In this document: piece by piece, positions 1 to 9,054 of the stretch
Numbering within the stretch: the stretch's first letter is position 1
Layout: the number at the start of each line of letters is the position of its first letter
From: Rhodospirillaceae bacterium
Lineage (GTDB): Bacteria > Pseudomonadota > Alphaproteobacteria > JAEUKQ01
Direction: 5' to 3'
NCBI GenBank assembly: GCA_016722635.1
Contig: JADKIX010000003.1
Location: forward strand, 124,001 to 188,000
Length of the DNA stretch: 64,000 nt
Notes under the pieces: model-generated
The model's database searches: none
What the model was told of the DNA's origin: nothing
What the model saw: the letters and a program-made list of their open reading frames with translations, nothing else
Position numbers and translations under genes: made by a program

Positions 1-152
1 CGAAAAAAATGATAGATTTAAAAGGAATCATTTTAGTATCGCCCATTAATAACCGTAATAGTCATGGTTATTGACAGCTAATGAGCTTCCATAATTGGAT
101 GGTTCGAACGTGCTCTAAAGCTACATTATTTATTTCGAAGGGAAGAAGTATC

Positions 153-1418
153 GTGCTACATGTCCGATTTGTTTTTCTGGTAACGATTTATACATTTGCA
201 AATTTGATTTGCAGTCCGTTTACCTATGCTCAGACTGGCTTAAGTATTGTGGCGACTGTAAATGACGACATTGTTACAGAATTAGATTTGCAACAGCGTA
301 TATCTTTGGTTTTATTATCTTCAAGATTAGAAAATACGGCGCAAGTCAGACATGACATTGCTCCACAAGTGTTACGGTTATTAATCGATGACCGCTTGAA
401 ACTGCAAGAAGCCAGAAGGAACAATATTACGGTCAGTGATAGAGAATTACAATCACAACTAGAAAATATTGCCGGACAAAACAATTTAACAATCAAGCAA
501 TTTTCTGAAGTTCTCGCACAGAACGGGATTTATATACAATCTTTAGCAGAAAACTTTAGGGCAGAGATTGCCTGGTCAAAACTTATTTCCATGAAATTAC
601 GATCCTCTATAACAATTGGGCAATCGGATATTGAAAGAAGTTATGAAAATCTTCAAAAAAATGCTGGTAAAACACAATATCATTTATACGAAATTTTCCT
701 TATCGCTGACAATCCCAAACAACTGGACGAAGTCCGGCAATCAGCTGAATTATTAAGTAGACAGGCAAGGACAGGGGCGAATTTCTTATTATTGGCTAAA
801 GATTTTTCTCAAGCAGCAAGTGCCGCAAATAGCGGAGAGGTAGGATGGATTTTTGCTGACCAATTAGATGAAAACCTTCGGAAAGTTTTAGTAACGCTTA
901 AAGCGGGCGAAGCTTCCCAACCAATCCGCACAGGTTATGGTTATTATATTATTTTTGTTAGTGAGCAACGGCTTGCCCCAGGCCTCAATCCAAATGATAT
1001 GGGCTTATCATTGGCCAGATTATATTTGCCTTTTTCAAGTAAAATGACTGCATCAGAACGTGATACAATCGTTGCAAAAGCAAAGAAAATAGCTTCCCAA
1101 GCTAATAATTGCGATCAATTTGTAAGATTAGCTGAGGAAACAAATACAGAGATTCCTTCGGCACTTCCTAAATTAGCCTTATCCGATTTACCGGCCAATT
1201 TCCAAAACGCTTTGAAGGGTTTAAACAATGAGGAAAAAACCCAGCCCATCGTAACTAATGAAGGGGTTATTATTTTGATGATTTGTCAAACATTTACGGC
1301 CTTGCAATACCAAAAAGAAAAAATAGCTCAACAATTAACCCTTGAACGATTAGAGCAGTCGGCCAGAAGCTATTTAAGGGATTTAAGGCGTTTTGCAGTG
1401 ATAAATTATCGTCGTTAG
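153..1418 (+). CDS. surA: SurA-like periplasmic chaperone / peptidyl-prolyl isomerase
   Basis: Periplasmic chaperone that escorts unfolded outer-membrane proteins to the Bam complex. The sequence shows a hydrophobic signal segment ending in YAQ, a SurA N-terminal domain (starting SIVATVNDDIVTELD), then a parvulin domain around QYHLYEIFLIAD to GYGYYIIFVSEQ, and a degenerate second parvulin region before the C-terminus. An in-frame ATG lies further upstream at 81 but gives an overlong N-terminus without a ribosome site; the GTG at 153 follows AGGGAAGAAG and leaves a compact signal peptide, giving 421 residues. It is followed directly by ksgA; in many proteobacteria pdxA sits between them. Family call is firm, start is less sure. 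Confidence 0.88.
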   Translation: MLHVRFVFLVTIYTFANLICSPFTYAQTGLSIVATVNDDIVTELDLQQRISLVLLSSRLENTAQVRHDIAPQVLRLLIDDRLKLQEARRNNITVSDRELQSQLENIAGQNNLTIKQFSEVLAQNGIYIQSLAENFRAEIAWSKLISMKLRSSITIGQSDIERSYENLQKNAGKTQYHLYEIFLIADNPKQLDEVRQSAELLSRQARTGANFLLLAKDFSQAASAANSGEVGWIFADQLDENLRKVLVTLKAGEASQPIRTGYGYYIIFVSEQRLAPGLNPNDMGLSLARLYLPFSSKMTASERDTIVAKAKKIASQANNCDQFVRLAEETNTEIPSALPKLALSDLPANFQNALKGLNNEEKTQPIVTNEGVIILMICQTFTALQYQKEKIAQQLTLERLEQSARSYLRDLRRFAVINYRR

Positions 1419-1503
1419 AAAGTGATTTAGAAGGGTTAGCCTGACATAATTGCCATTATGTAAGGATTTTTTTTCTTTCATATATATTGTAATTGAAAGC
1501 TGC

Positions 1504-2316
1504 ATGAAAAATAAAAAAAATAATGGTAGAACGGGTAGTGTGATATTTGCCAAACATAGTTTAGGGCAGCATTTTTTATTAGATAAAAACATTACGCGCA
1601 AAATTGTCAATCAAGTTTCAGGTTTACGTTTAAGCCATATAATTGAAATTGGTCCCGGCCACGGCACTTTGACGCGAGCACTATTAGAAGCGGGGGCCAA
1701 AGAAGTTTGGGCGATCGAAAAAGACCAACGGTTGATTGAGCCATTGCAGTTGCTGTCGAAGGAATTTAGCGGCAGGCTTCATGTTATCCATGAGGATGCT
1801 TTAAAAATTGACACACCATCGATTTGTCCCGAGCCCCGTCAAATTGTTGCCAATCTTCCTTATAATGTGGGAACAGAATTGTTCATCAGGTGGTTGCATC
1901 AATCCCATGCCTATCAATCCATGACATTAATGTTCCAAAAAGAGGTTGCTGACCGAATTATCGCCCAACCTTTTAGCAAGCAGTATGGTAGGTTAAGCGT
2001 AATCAGCCAGTTCCTGATGCATTCCAAAAAACTTTTTGATTTGCCGCCCTCTGCTTTTGTTCCGCCTCCAAAGGTTCATTCATCCGTTGTTCAATTAAAA
2101 CCAAATCTTATAATCGAAAGAATTCCTTTATTGGAAAAGATTGAAAAAATTACGGCAGCAGGTTTTGGGAATCGCCGAAAAATGTTGCGTCAATCGTTGA
2201 AATCTTTAACACCCCATCTTGCAGAATGGCTCAAAAATTGTGATGTGCCCGAAACCGCTAGAGCTGAGGAACTAAGTATAGAAAAATTTTTTCTATTGGC
2301 GAAGAGCCTATCCTAG
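1504..2316 (+). CDS. ksgA: 16S rRNA (adenine1518-N6/adenine1519-N6)-dimethyltransferase
   Basis: Dimethylates two adjacent adenines in the 3' hairpin of 16S rRNA during 30S maturation, using S-adenosylmethionine. Visible motifs are the N-terminal KHSLGQHFL, the SAM-binding IEIGPGHGTLTRALL, the acidic motif AIEKDQR, the catalytic NLPYN and the C-terminal NRRKMLRQSL. An in-frame TTG at 1450 would add 18 unrelated residues, so the ATG at 1504 is chosen, giving 270 residues, the usual family length. It lies about 85 bases after surA. Confidence 0.95.
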   Translation: MKNKKNNGRTGSVIFAKHSLGQHFLLDKNITRKIVNQVSGLRLSHIIEIGPGHGTLTRALLEAGAKEVWAIEKDQRLIEPLQLLSKEFSGRLHVIHEDALKIDTPSICPEPRQIVANLPYNVGTELFIRWLHQSHAYQSMTLMFQKEVADRIIAQPFSKQYGRLSVISQFLMHSKKLFDLPPSAFVPPPKVHSSVVQLKPNLIIERIPLLEKIEKITAAGFGNRRKMLRQSLKSLTPHLAEWLKNCDVPETARAEELSIEKFFLLAKSLS

Positions 2317-2359
2317 GATACTACTAAGCCTGTCATCTTTAAAGTAAGAGAATAAATTA

Positions 2360-3430
2360 ATGTCGCATAGGATATTTTCACTTTCTTTGGTTTTGCTTAC
2401 TGTCATTTTTATTTGCGGGGGGTATGGTGCCCAAGCACAAAGCGTCTATCAAGTGACTGATGTTCCTGTTGATGTCACTGCCAAGGACGCCGCTGTGGCT
2501 CGTCAGCAGGCTTTTAATAAAGCACAACGTAATGCTTTCGATATACTTATATCCCGGATGTCATTATCAGTAGAGGATACGGTTAATTTAGCCAATCTTT
2601 CATTTACAGAAATCACCACGTTAATTCAGGATTTTGAAGTCATTAACGAAAAATCTTCCTCAGTACGGTATATCGCTACCCTGTCTTTTCAGTTTAAAGC
2701 TGATGCTGTTAAAAAATTATTCCGGCAATATAACATTGATTTTGTAGAAACCGTTAGCGACAGAACATTGTTGCTGCCTGTTTTCTCCGAAGGTTTTAAA
2801 GAGATTCTTTTCGAGGAAAGCAATGTCTGGCTCAATACTTGGAAAACCGGTCTTCCTAAATTTAGTTTTTTGATGCCCATTTTACCGTTGGGAGACATTG
2901 AAGATATAGAATCTGTATCATTTATTGATAATAAGCTGCAGATTGAAGGTAATGCTTATCGTTTTTTAGCGGACAAATATCAAGTATCCAAAGTTATTTT
3001 AGTAAAGCTTTCTATGATTGATGAAAATTCTAGTAAAGTTGAAATAACAACTTTTGCTAAAGAAGGATTGGCTAATAGTGAGGAAATTATGCTTGATTTA
3101 CCTTTCTCTTCTTATCAAGCACTTGTCAATGCAACCATCGCTCACCTTGATCAGCAATGGAAAATAGAACACGTGATTAATCATGATTCAGTTAATTCAG
3201 CAAAATTTTCTGTAACATTTGAAAGTTCGGCCACGTGGTATGAGATAAGACAAAAAATTAATAAAATTTCTTTAATAGAAAAATTGGATCTTATCAGAAT
3301 CGGCACCCACCAAATTGACTTGGAAATTCAGTTTAATGGCTCCAATGATAAATTTATTCAAGCAATTCGGAATACGGGATTAGATATCAAAGAATTGGGA
3401 ATATCTTCCTATCTTATAACTAAACCATAG
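2360..3430 (+). CDS. DUF2066 family exported protein
   Basis: An exported protein of unknown function with a clear signal peptide (SLSLVLLTVIFICGGYGAQAQ, cleavage after AQA or AQAQ) and the DUF2066 pattern that follows: VTDVPVDVTAKDAAVARQQA, then RNAFDILISRMS. Alphaproteobacteria often carry this family upstream of an AI-2E transporter, hdaA and ppk, as here, which supports the call. No catalytic residues can be named. The next gene starts 13 bases after the stop, so the two are probably cotranscribed. In relatives purM/purN commonly neighbour this gene; they are absent here. Confidence 0.75.
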   Translation: MSHRIFSLSLVLLTVIFICGGYGAQAQSVYQVTDVPVDVTAKDAAVARQQAFNKAQRNAFDILISRMSLSVEDTVNLANLSFTEITTLIQDFEVINEKSSSVRYIATLSFQFKADAVKKLFRQYNIDFVETVSDRTLLLPVFSEGFKEILFEESNVWLNTWKTGLPKFSFLMPILPLGDIEDIESVSFIDNKLQIEGNAYRFLADKYQVSKVILVKLSMIDENSSKVEITTFAKEGLANSEEIMLDLPFSSYQALVNATIAHLDQQWKIEHVINHDSVNSAKFSVTFESSATWYEIRQKINKISLIEKLDLIRIGTHQIDLEIQFNGSNDKFIQAIRNTGLDIKELGISSYLITKP

Positions 3431-3443
3431 TGAGAGTGATGTA

Positions 3444-4484
3444 ATGGCTGCAGTATTAAAACTTGGTTGGCGGAATACTTTTTTTTGGGGTGCAGTGTTC
3501 CTTTTATTGGTTGGGATCATATTCTTATTATCTGATATTATCATGCCATTTTTTGCAGGCATTATATTGGCTTACCTTTTTAATCCCGCAAAAAAATATT
3601 TGGTTGGATGGAAATTAGGTAAGGGGTTCTCAGCTCTACTTATTATAGTTCTTTTCATTTGTTTTATTACAACTTTTATTTTTCTAATGCTCCCTGTTTT
3701 TATTGAACAATTTCAGGTTTTATCAACTAAAATTCCCGCTTATTTAGCCACTATAACAGGAGAGGGAAAATTTTTCTTTGATGCGATTAGACAAAATTTC
3801 AGTAATTTAGATAATTCCTCAGTCTATGGTTTTATCAACAAAGCATTGCAAAATTTATTTAGTGTCTTGAATATTTTATCATTAATTTTCATTACCCCCA
3901 TTGTAACCTTTTATCTTTTAAGGGATTGGGAACCCATGATCAGCAAAATCAATAGTTGGTTGCCTGAACGGAATGCCCCCATTATCCGCCAGCAATTTCA
4001 TGAAATTGATCTGATGTTAGCTGCTTATATTCGGGGCAAAGCAACCATCTGTCTTTTCTTAGCTATTTTTTATGGTGCAGGTCTTGCTATTTTGGGTTTG
4101 GATTACGGACTAAGTATAGGCATTATCGCCGGGTTTTTATCTTTAATTCCTTACTTTGGGTTGATTTTCGGCATATTTGTAAGCCTAGGATTGGCTTTGA
4201 TCCAATTTGGCGACAGTCTTCCTATATTTTTAACCGCCGGATTATTTGTGGTGGGACAATTGTGTGATGATTATTGGTTAACACCAAAACTAATCGGTAA
4301 TAAAACAGGTTTACATGCCTTATGGATCATCTTTGCTTTAATGGCTGGCGCTTCTTTATTTGGGTTTTTAGGAATCCTTTTAGCCATTCCAGTCGCGGTA
4401 ATCATTCGGGTTTTTGGCCAGTACGCAATGAAAGCGTATCACTCAAGTATGTATTATAAAGGATATAGATTGGAATCAGAGTGA
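3444..4484 (+). CDS. AI-2E / PerM family membrane protein
   Basis: Polytopic inner-membrane protein of the AI-2E transporter (PerM, UPF0118) family, 346 residues with about eight hydrophobic segments. The family pattern is visible: paired N-terminal helices, a long extracytoplasmic or amphipathic stretch, then helices around ITPIVTFYLLRDW and a conserved C-terminal part SLIPYFGLIFGI followed by the motif LTPKLIGNKTGLHALWIIFAL. Some members export autoinducer-2 or act as Na+/H+ antiporters; the substrate here cannot be told from sequence. It sits between the DUF2066 gene and hdaA, a conserved alphaproteobacterial arrangement. Confidence 0.85.
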   Translation: MAAVLKLGWRNTFFWGAVFLLLVGIIFLLSDIIMPFFAGIILAYLFNPAKKYLVGWKLGKGFSALLIIVLFICFITTFIFLMLPVFIEQFQVLSTKIPAYLATITGEGKFFFDAIRQNFSNLDNSSVYGFINKALQNLFSVLNILSLIFITPIVTFYLLRDWEPMISKINSWLPERNAPIIRQQFHEIDLMLAAYIRGKATICLFLAIFYGAGLAILGLDYGLSIGIIAGFLSLIPYFGLIFGIFVSLGLALIQFGDSLPIFLTAGLFVVGQLCDDYWLTPKLIGNKTGLHALWIIFALMAGASLFGFLGILLAIPVAVIIRVFGQYAMKAYHSSMYYKGYRLESE

Positions 4485-4517
4485 TAAGTATCATTTGAAT
4501 CTTTCATGACATATATT

Positions 4518-5213
4518 ATGGGTATGCAGCAATTAATCTTAGATTTAAACTACTTATCTTCGTTTGCTAAAAAAGATTTTTATATCGGCAAACCGAATGA
4601 GTATGCCTATGCTTGGATCAATGCTTGGCCCAAATGGCCCAAATGGGGTTTAGTTATTTATGGAGAAAAGGGTTGCGGTAAAACGCATTTGGCTTATATA
4701 TGGCAGAAATTAAGCAAGGCATTATTCTTAAACCCTGAATCTCTGCAAGAAAAATCTGCGTCATGGTATAGTTTTTTAGAAAAAACTCCTCAGGCAGTAG
4801 TTATTGATTTTCCAGAAAATTTTGATTTTTTTAAAACCCTCGAATATCAAAAAAATTTGCTGCATTTTATTAATTTTTTGAATGAAAATGGCTGCCAGTT
4901 GTTAATTTGTCATCGGCAAACCCCAATTAATTGGGCGGGAATAACTTTAAATGACCTTCAATCACGTTTACAAGCGATGGTGGTTATTCCAGTGCATCAA
5001 CCAGATGATCAAATGTTTCGAGAAATATTGACTAAATTATCCCTAGAACGCGGGATTCCTTTGTCAGCCTATCATATCAATTATTTATTAAAACATTCAG
5101 AAAGAAGTTATCAGGCAGCACAGGATCTAATTAAATTTCTGGATCAGATAAGCCTTAGTCGTGGAAAGCCTATAACAATTAATCACCTGAAAAATATTAT
5201 TAATCAAAATTAA
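4518..5213 (+). CDS. hdaA: HdaA, DnaA-related regulator of replication initiation
   Basis: A DnaA-like AAA+ protein without the DnaA DNA-binding domain. In the family it works with the DNA clamp to convert DnaA-ATP to DnaA-ADP and so prevent re-initiation. The N-terminus carries a clamp-binding-like motif (QQLILDL), followed by the Walker A loop GEKGCGKTHL, a Walker B-like AVVIDF and a helical C-terminal lid. The protein stops after about 231 residues, as expected for Hda. Starts at 4506, 4518 and 4524 are all in frame; 4518 or 4524 places the clamp motif at the very N-terminus as in homologues. Position before ppk matches other alphaproteobacteria. Confidence 0.85.
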   Translation: MGMQQLILDLNYLSSFAKKDFYIGKPNEYAYAWINAWPKWPKWGLVIYGEKGCGKTHLAYIWQKLSKALFLNPESLQEKSASWYSFLEKTPQAVVIDFPENFDFFKTLEYQKNLLHFINFLNENGCQLLICHRQTPINWAGITLNDLQSRLQAMVVIPVHQPDDQMFREILTKLSLERGIPLSAYHINYLLKHSERSYQAAQDLIKFLDQISLSRGKPITINHLKNIINQN

Positions 5214-5300
5214 TCCCCGCTAAATAAAGACGTGCAATTACAATACATCTAAATAAAGTTATTTATAATAATGGCTCACTTCTTTTGAAGATTATAAACG

Positions 5301-7439
5301 ATGTCAACATATCAATTTAGCAAAAATAATGGTTTAAATAAATCACCGGAAAGGTTTATTAACCGGGAACTTTCTTGGTTGGCCTTTAATGAGAGAGTGT
5401 TAGATGAAGCTTGGAACGAAGAACATCCACTGCTCGAAAGGGTTAATTTTTTATCTATTTCTGCTAATAACTTAGATGAGTTTTATATGGTTCGGGTCGC
5501 GGGTTTGAAAGGTCAGATAGCAGCAGGGGTAGGGTTAAGTCATGATGGCCGGACTCCCATTCAACAATTAGAAGCCATCCAGCTAAAAGCGGATAAATTG
5601 ATCAAATGTCAGCAGGAATGTTGGAAAATACTATGTAATGAATTGAAAAAGAAAGAAATTTCAATTTTACATATTCAAGAAGTTCCAGATGAAGATAAAA
5701 AGTGGCTGAATAATTATTTTATGGATCAGATATTTCCTGTCCTTACACCAATGGCTATTGACCCCGCGCATCCCTTTCCTTTTATCCTAAATCGTGGTTT
5801 TTCGGCTGTTTTACAATTATTGAGAAGATCTGATAACCGAGAAATGAAAGCCCTTTTACCGCTACCTTCCCAACTGCCTCGATTTATCCCATTAACCGGA
5901 AAATCCGTCCGTTTCATTACGTTGGAAAGTTTAGTTAGCTTATATTTTGATAAGTTATTTCCTGGTTTTGAGGTGATTAATACCGGGTATTTCCGAATTA
6001 TTAGAGATAGTGAAATTGAAATCTCGGAAAAAGCAGAAGACCTTGTCCGGTTATTTGAAACAGCACTTAAAAGGCGAAGACGGGGGAATGTTATCCGCTT
6101 AAAAATTAATGCGGCAATGCCAGCCGATTTATTAAAGTTTGTTTCACAAGCCTTACATGTGCCCGCCGAAAATATAATGGTGGAGGAGGGAATACTTGGC
6201 CTTGCAAATATTTCAAGTCTCATACACTTAGATCGGCCTGATTTGCGTTGGCATCCCTTAATTTCCCGGTATCCTGAAAGAGTCCGAGAAATGGGTGGTG
6301 ATTGTTTTGCAGCTATCCGCCAGAAAGATATGATTATCCACCATCCTTATGAAAGTTTTGATGTAGTTGTTCATTTTATTAGGCAGGCTGCCAGTGATCC
6401 GGCGGTCATCTCCATTAAGCAAACGCTTTATAGAACGAGCCATGACTCGCCGATTGTCAAGGCTTTAATTGAAGCAGCAGAAGCAGGGAAATCTGTCACC
6501 GCCCTAGTTGAATTGAAAGCCAGGTTTGATGAAGAAGCCAATATTCGCTGGGCAAGAGATTTAGAGCGGGCAGGGGTACAGGTGATTTTTGGTTTCTTGG
6601 ATTTAAAAACACATGCGAAACTTAGCATGGTCATCCGGAAAGAGAATGGCTTGCTACGTAGTTATGTACATTTTGGCACTGGAAACTATAACCCTGATAC
6701 GGCTAGAACTTTTACAGATCTTTCTTTTTTTACGTGCGACCCCGCTTTATGTCGGGATGCTGCCAAACTTTTTAATTATATTACAGGATATGGCCATCCT
6801 GAAAAAATGGAAAAATTAATAATTGCACCCTTCTTCTTAAGGGATAAGTTATTAAACCTTATTGAAGACGAAATTAGCCATGTAAAAAATGGTCGGCCAG
6901 GACAAATATGGTTGAAAGTTAATGCAATTATTGACCCACCATTAATAGATGCGTTGTACCGGGCTTCTCAAGAGGGGGTAAAGATTGAATTGGTTGTCCG
7001 TGGTATTTGCGGCTTAAGGCCAGGAATACCGGGGTTTTCTGATAATATTTCGGTTAAAAGTGTTATTGGCAGATTTTTAGAGCATGGCAGAATTGCTTGT
7101 TTTGGTGCCGGGTATGGCTTGCCTTCTAAACAGGCCAAGGTTTTTATCTCATCAGCCGATTGGATGACAAGAAACATGGAACGGCGTATTGAAGCTTTCA
7201 TTCCGATTGAAAATCCTACCGTTCATGAACAAGTACTAGATCAAATTATGATTGCCACCTTAAAAGATAATACTCAAAGCTGGCTTTTAAAATCCGATGG
7301 TCAATATGTTCGTGAAGAATCAGCAGATGATAAATTTAATGCCCATTCATTTTTTATGAAAAACCCTAGCCTTTCAGGACGGGGAACTGCCATTAAAAAC
7401 TCCTCCCGCCCACCTGAATTATGGCGAGAACGAAAATAA
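5301..7439 (+). CDS. ppk: polyphosphate kinase 1
   Basis: Transfers the gamma phosphate of ATP reversibly onto polyphosphate through a phospho-histidine. The 712 residues match PPK1 in length and order: N-terminal helical domain (RFINRELSWLAFNERVL), head domain, then two phospholipase D-like C-terminal domains. The catalytic histidine lies in YVHFGTGNYN, and the second lobe includes KVFISSADWMTRNMERRIE. The gene precedes ppx with at most a short overlap, so synthesis and breakdown of polyphosphate are probably one operon. Confidence 0.96.
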   Translation: MSTYQFSKNNGLNKSPERFINRELSWLAFNERVLDEAWNEEHPLLERVNFLSISANNLDEFYMVRVAGLKGQIAAGVGLSHDGRTPIQQLEAIQLKADKLIKCQQECWKILCNELKKKEISILHIQEVPDEDKKWLNNYFMDQIFPVLTPMAIDPAHPFPFILNRGFSAVLQLLRRSDNREMKALLPLPSQLPRFIPLTGKSVRFITLESLVSLYFDKLFPGFEVINTGYFRIIRDSEIEISEKAEDLVRLFETALKRRRRGNVIRLKINAAMPADLLKFVSQALHVPAENIMVEEGILGLANISSLIHLDRPDLRWHPLISRYPERVREMGGDCFAAIRQKDMIIHHPYESFDVVVHFIRQAASDPAVISIKQTLYRTSHDSPIVKALIEAAEAGKSVTALVELKARFDEEANIRWARDLERAGVQVIFGFLDLKTHAKLSMVIRKENGLLRSYVHFGTGNYNPDTARTFTDLSFFTCDPALCRDAAKLFNYITGYGHPEKMEKLIIAPFFLRDKLLNLIEDEISHVKNGRPGQIWLKVNAIIDPPLIDALYRASQEGVKIELVVRGICGLRPGIPGFSDNISVKSVIGRFLEHGRIACFGAGYGLPSKQAKVFISSADWMTRNMERRIEAFIPIENPTVHEQVLDQIMIATLKDNTQSWLLKSDGQYVREESADDKFNAHSFFMKNPSLSGRGTAIKNSSRPPELWRERK

Positions 7440-7441
7440 TC

Positions 7442-8953
7442 ATGAACACCCCTAAACCAATACATATTTCTAGAGATCTTTTGGATCCAACCAAACCATT
7501 AGCGGTCATTGATATCGGTTCACATTCAATCAGGTTAATTGTTTTCCAGAATTTAAGTAGGATTCCTAAAATACTTGTCAGCAAAAAAGTTTTTTGTGAA
7601 TTAGGCAAAGATTTACAAAAAACTGGTCAATTGAATGCAGAAAAACTGGAAGAAGCTTTTTATACCCTAAAGCATTATATCAAGATAGCTAAATCAATTC
7701 CTGTCCAACACATTCGTTTGCTGGCTACGGCGGCAATACGGGATGCCCAAAACGGAATGGTTTTTGTTACAGAAATGGAGCGAAAACTGAATATTTCCAT
7801 CAAAATTTTAACCGGCGAAGAAGAGGCAAGAAATTCTTCCTTAGGCGTTTCAGCCGGTATTTTAACAACAAGTGGGATTATGGGAGATTTAGGGGGAGGC
7901 AGTTTGGAGTTAATGAATCTTCAGGTAGATTCGCCTGATAATATTACCCTGCCTCTTGGCCCTTTACGTTTAACCAATATCTCAGAAGCTGCTTCATATG
8001 AAGCTTGTAAAAGTTTTATTGAACAACAATTAAAGCAGGTGACCTGGATAAATAACAAAATATTTGGGCAAACATTTTATGCGGTCGGTGGATCTTGGCG
8101 GGTAATTGCCAAATTGCATATGCAGATAACAAAATATCCGTTGGAAATTGTCCATCAATATAAGGTCAATAGTAAAGAGGTGATGGAATTTTGTGAAAAT
8201 CTTATCCAAAATCAAGAAATGATTGTAGCAAAATATCCTGTTCTTGAACATCGAATTAAAGGATTACCTTTTGCAACAATGGTTTTACAAGGGATTATCC
8301 GAAATTTAAAGCCAGCTGAAATTGAATTTTCGGCCAGCGGTTTAAGGGAAGGTTATTTTTACAGTTTATTACCTCAGGAAGAAATCCAAAAAGATCCTCT
8401 CCTATTTTTTGCTGGAACAATCAACGATATTTCTCGCTACCAGCAAGGCCAGGCAGTGTACAAATGGTGTAAATTTTTTTTTAATGACTTACCTAAGAAT
8501 TTTCAACGCCTTTTACAAGCTGCTTGTTATTTAAGTGATTGGGGTTGGAATGACCATCAAGGTTACCCAGAAGAAAATCGATTTAACCGCATTTTGTATA
8601 TGCCAACAATTGGGTTAACGCATATTGAAAGAATTGCCTTAGCTTATATAGACAGATATCGCTATGTAGAACACACAAAATGTTCAAAAAAAGAGAAGAA
8701 ACTGTTCAATTTGCTCCCTAAAGACTTAAGGAAATTCTGTAATCAAGCTGGCTTAATAATTGATCTATCATATAAAGCAACAGCTGGAATCCCAGAGAAA
8801 CTTAATAAAACTGAATTAAAAAAGATCGGTAAAGAGGTCATATTATTATTACCAGAGCAATTACCATTAGAATTAAAATTTAAGCTTCAACAATCCCTTA
8901 ATTTAGTGGCAAAAAAACTGTCTTTAACCGCAAAAATTAAAGAAATAAATTAG
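7442..8953 (+). CDS. ppx: exopolyphosphatase / guanosine pentaphosphatase (Ppx/GppA family)
   Basis: Actin-like-fold phosphatase that removes terminal phosphate from polyphosphate or from pppGpp. The N-terminal phosphate loop DIGSHSIRLIVF and the second loop GDLGGGSLEL are visible, and a long C-terminal HD-like helical region follows, giving about 503 residues. An ATG at 7421 is also in frame but overlaps the end of ppk and has no ribosome site; the ATG at 7442 begins just after the ppk stop. The family does not distinguish well between polyphosphate and pppGpp; the link to ppk favours polyphosphate. Confidence 0.9.
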   Translation: MNTPKPIHISRDLLDPTKPLAVIDIGSHSIRLIVFQNLSRIPKILVSKKVFCELGKDLQKTGQLNAEKLEEAFYTLKHYIKIAKSIPVQHIRLLATAAIRDAQNGMVFVTEMERKLNISIKILTGEEEARNSSLGVSAGILTTSGIMGDLGGGSLELMNLQVDSPDNITLPLGPLRLTNISEAASYEACKSFIEQQLKQVTWINNKIFGQTFYAVGGSWRVIAKLHMQITKYPLEIVHQYKVNSKEVMEFCENLIQNQEMIVAKYPVLEHRIKGLPFATMVLQGIIRNLKPAEIEFSASGLREGYFYSLLPQEEIQKDPLLFFAGTINDISRYQQGQAVYKWCKFFFNDLPKNFQRLLQAACYLSDWGWNDHQGYPEENRFNRILYMPTIGLTHIERIALAYIDRYRYVEHTKCSKKEKKLFNLLPKDLRKFCNQAGLIIDLSYKATAGIPEKLNKTELKKIGKEVILLLPEQLPLELKFKLQQSLNLVAKKLSLTAKIKEIN

Positions 8954-8980
8954 ATTTTCTATTAAATTTTTGCTGCACAC

Positions 8981-8996
8981 GATAGTTGCAACTATC
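8981..8996. repeat. perfect 16-base palindrome upstream of eno
   Basis: GATAGTTGCAACTATC is a perfect inverted repeat between ppx and eno. It could fold as a six-base stem with a TGCA loop followed by an AT-rich run, so it may be a weak terminator for ppk-ppx or a binding site for a dimeric regulator of eno. Nothing in the sequence decides between these. Confidence 0.4.
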
Positions 8997-9054
8997 TAAT
9001 AATTTATATAGAACTTAGTTAATGTAATATTTTAATCAATTGAAAGATATGACT

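Noticed and set aside
1..80. Possible tail of lptD upstream of surA
   Set aside because: lptD often precedes surA, and two short frames are open here, but fewer than 25 codons are visible and neither ends in a recognisable LptD C-terminus.
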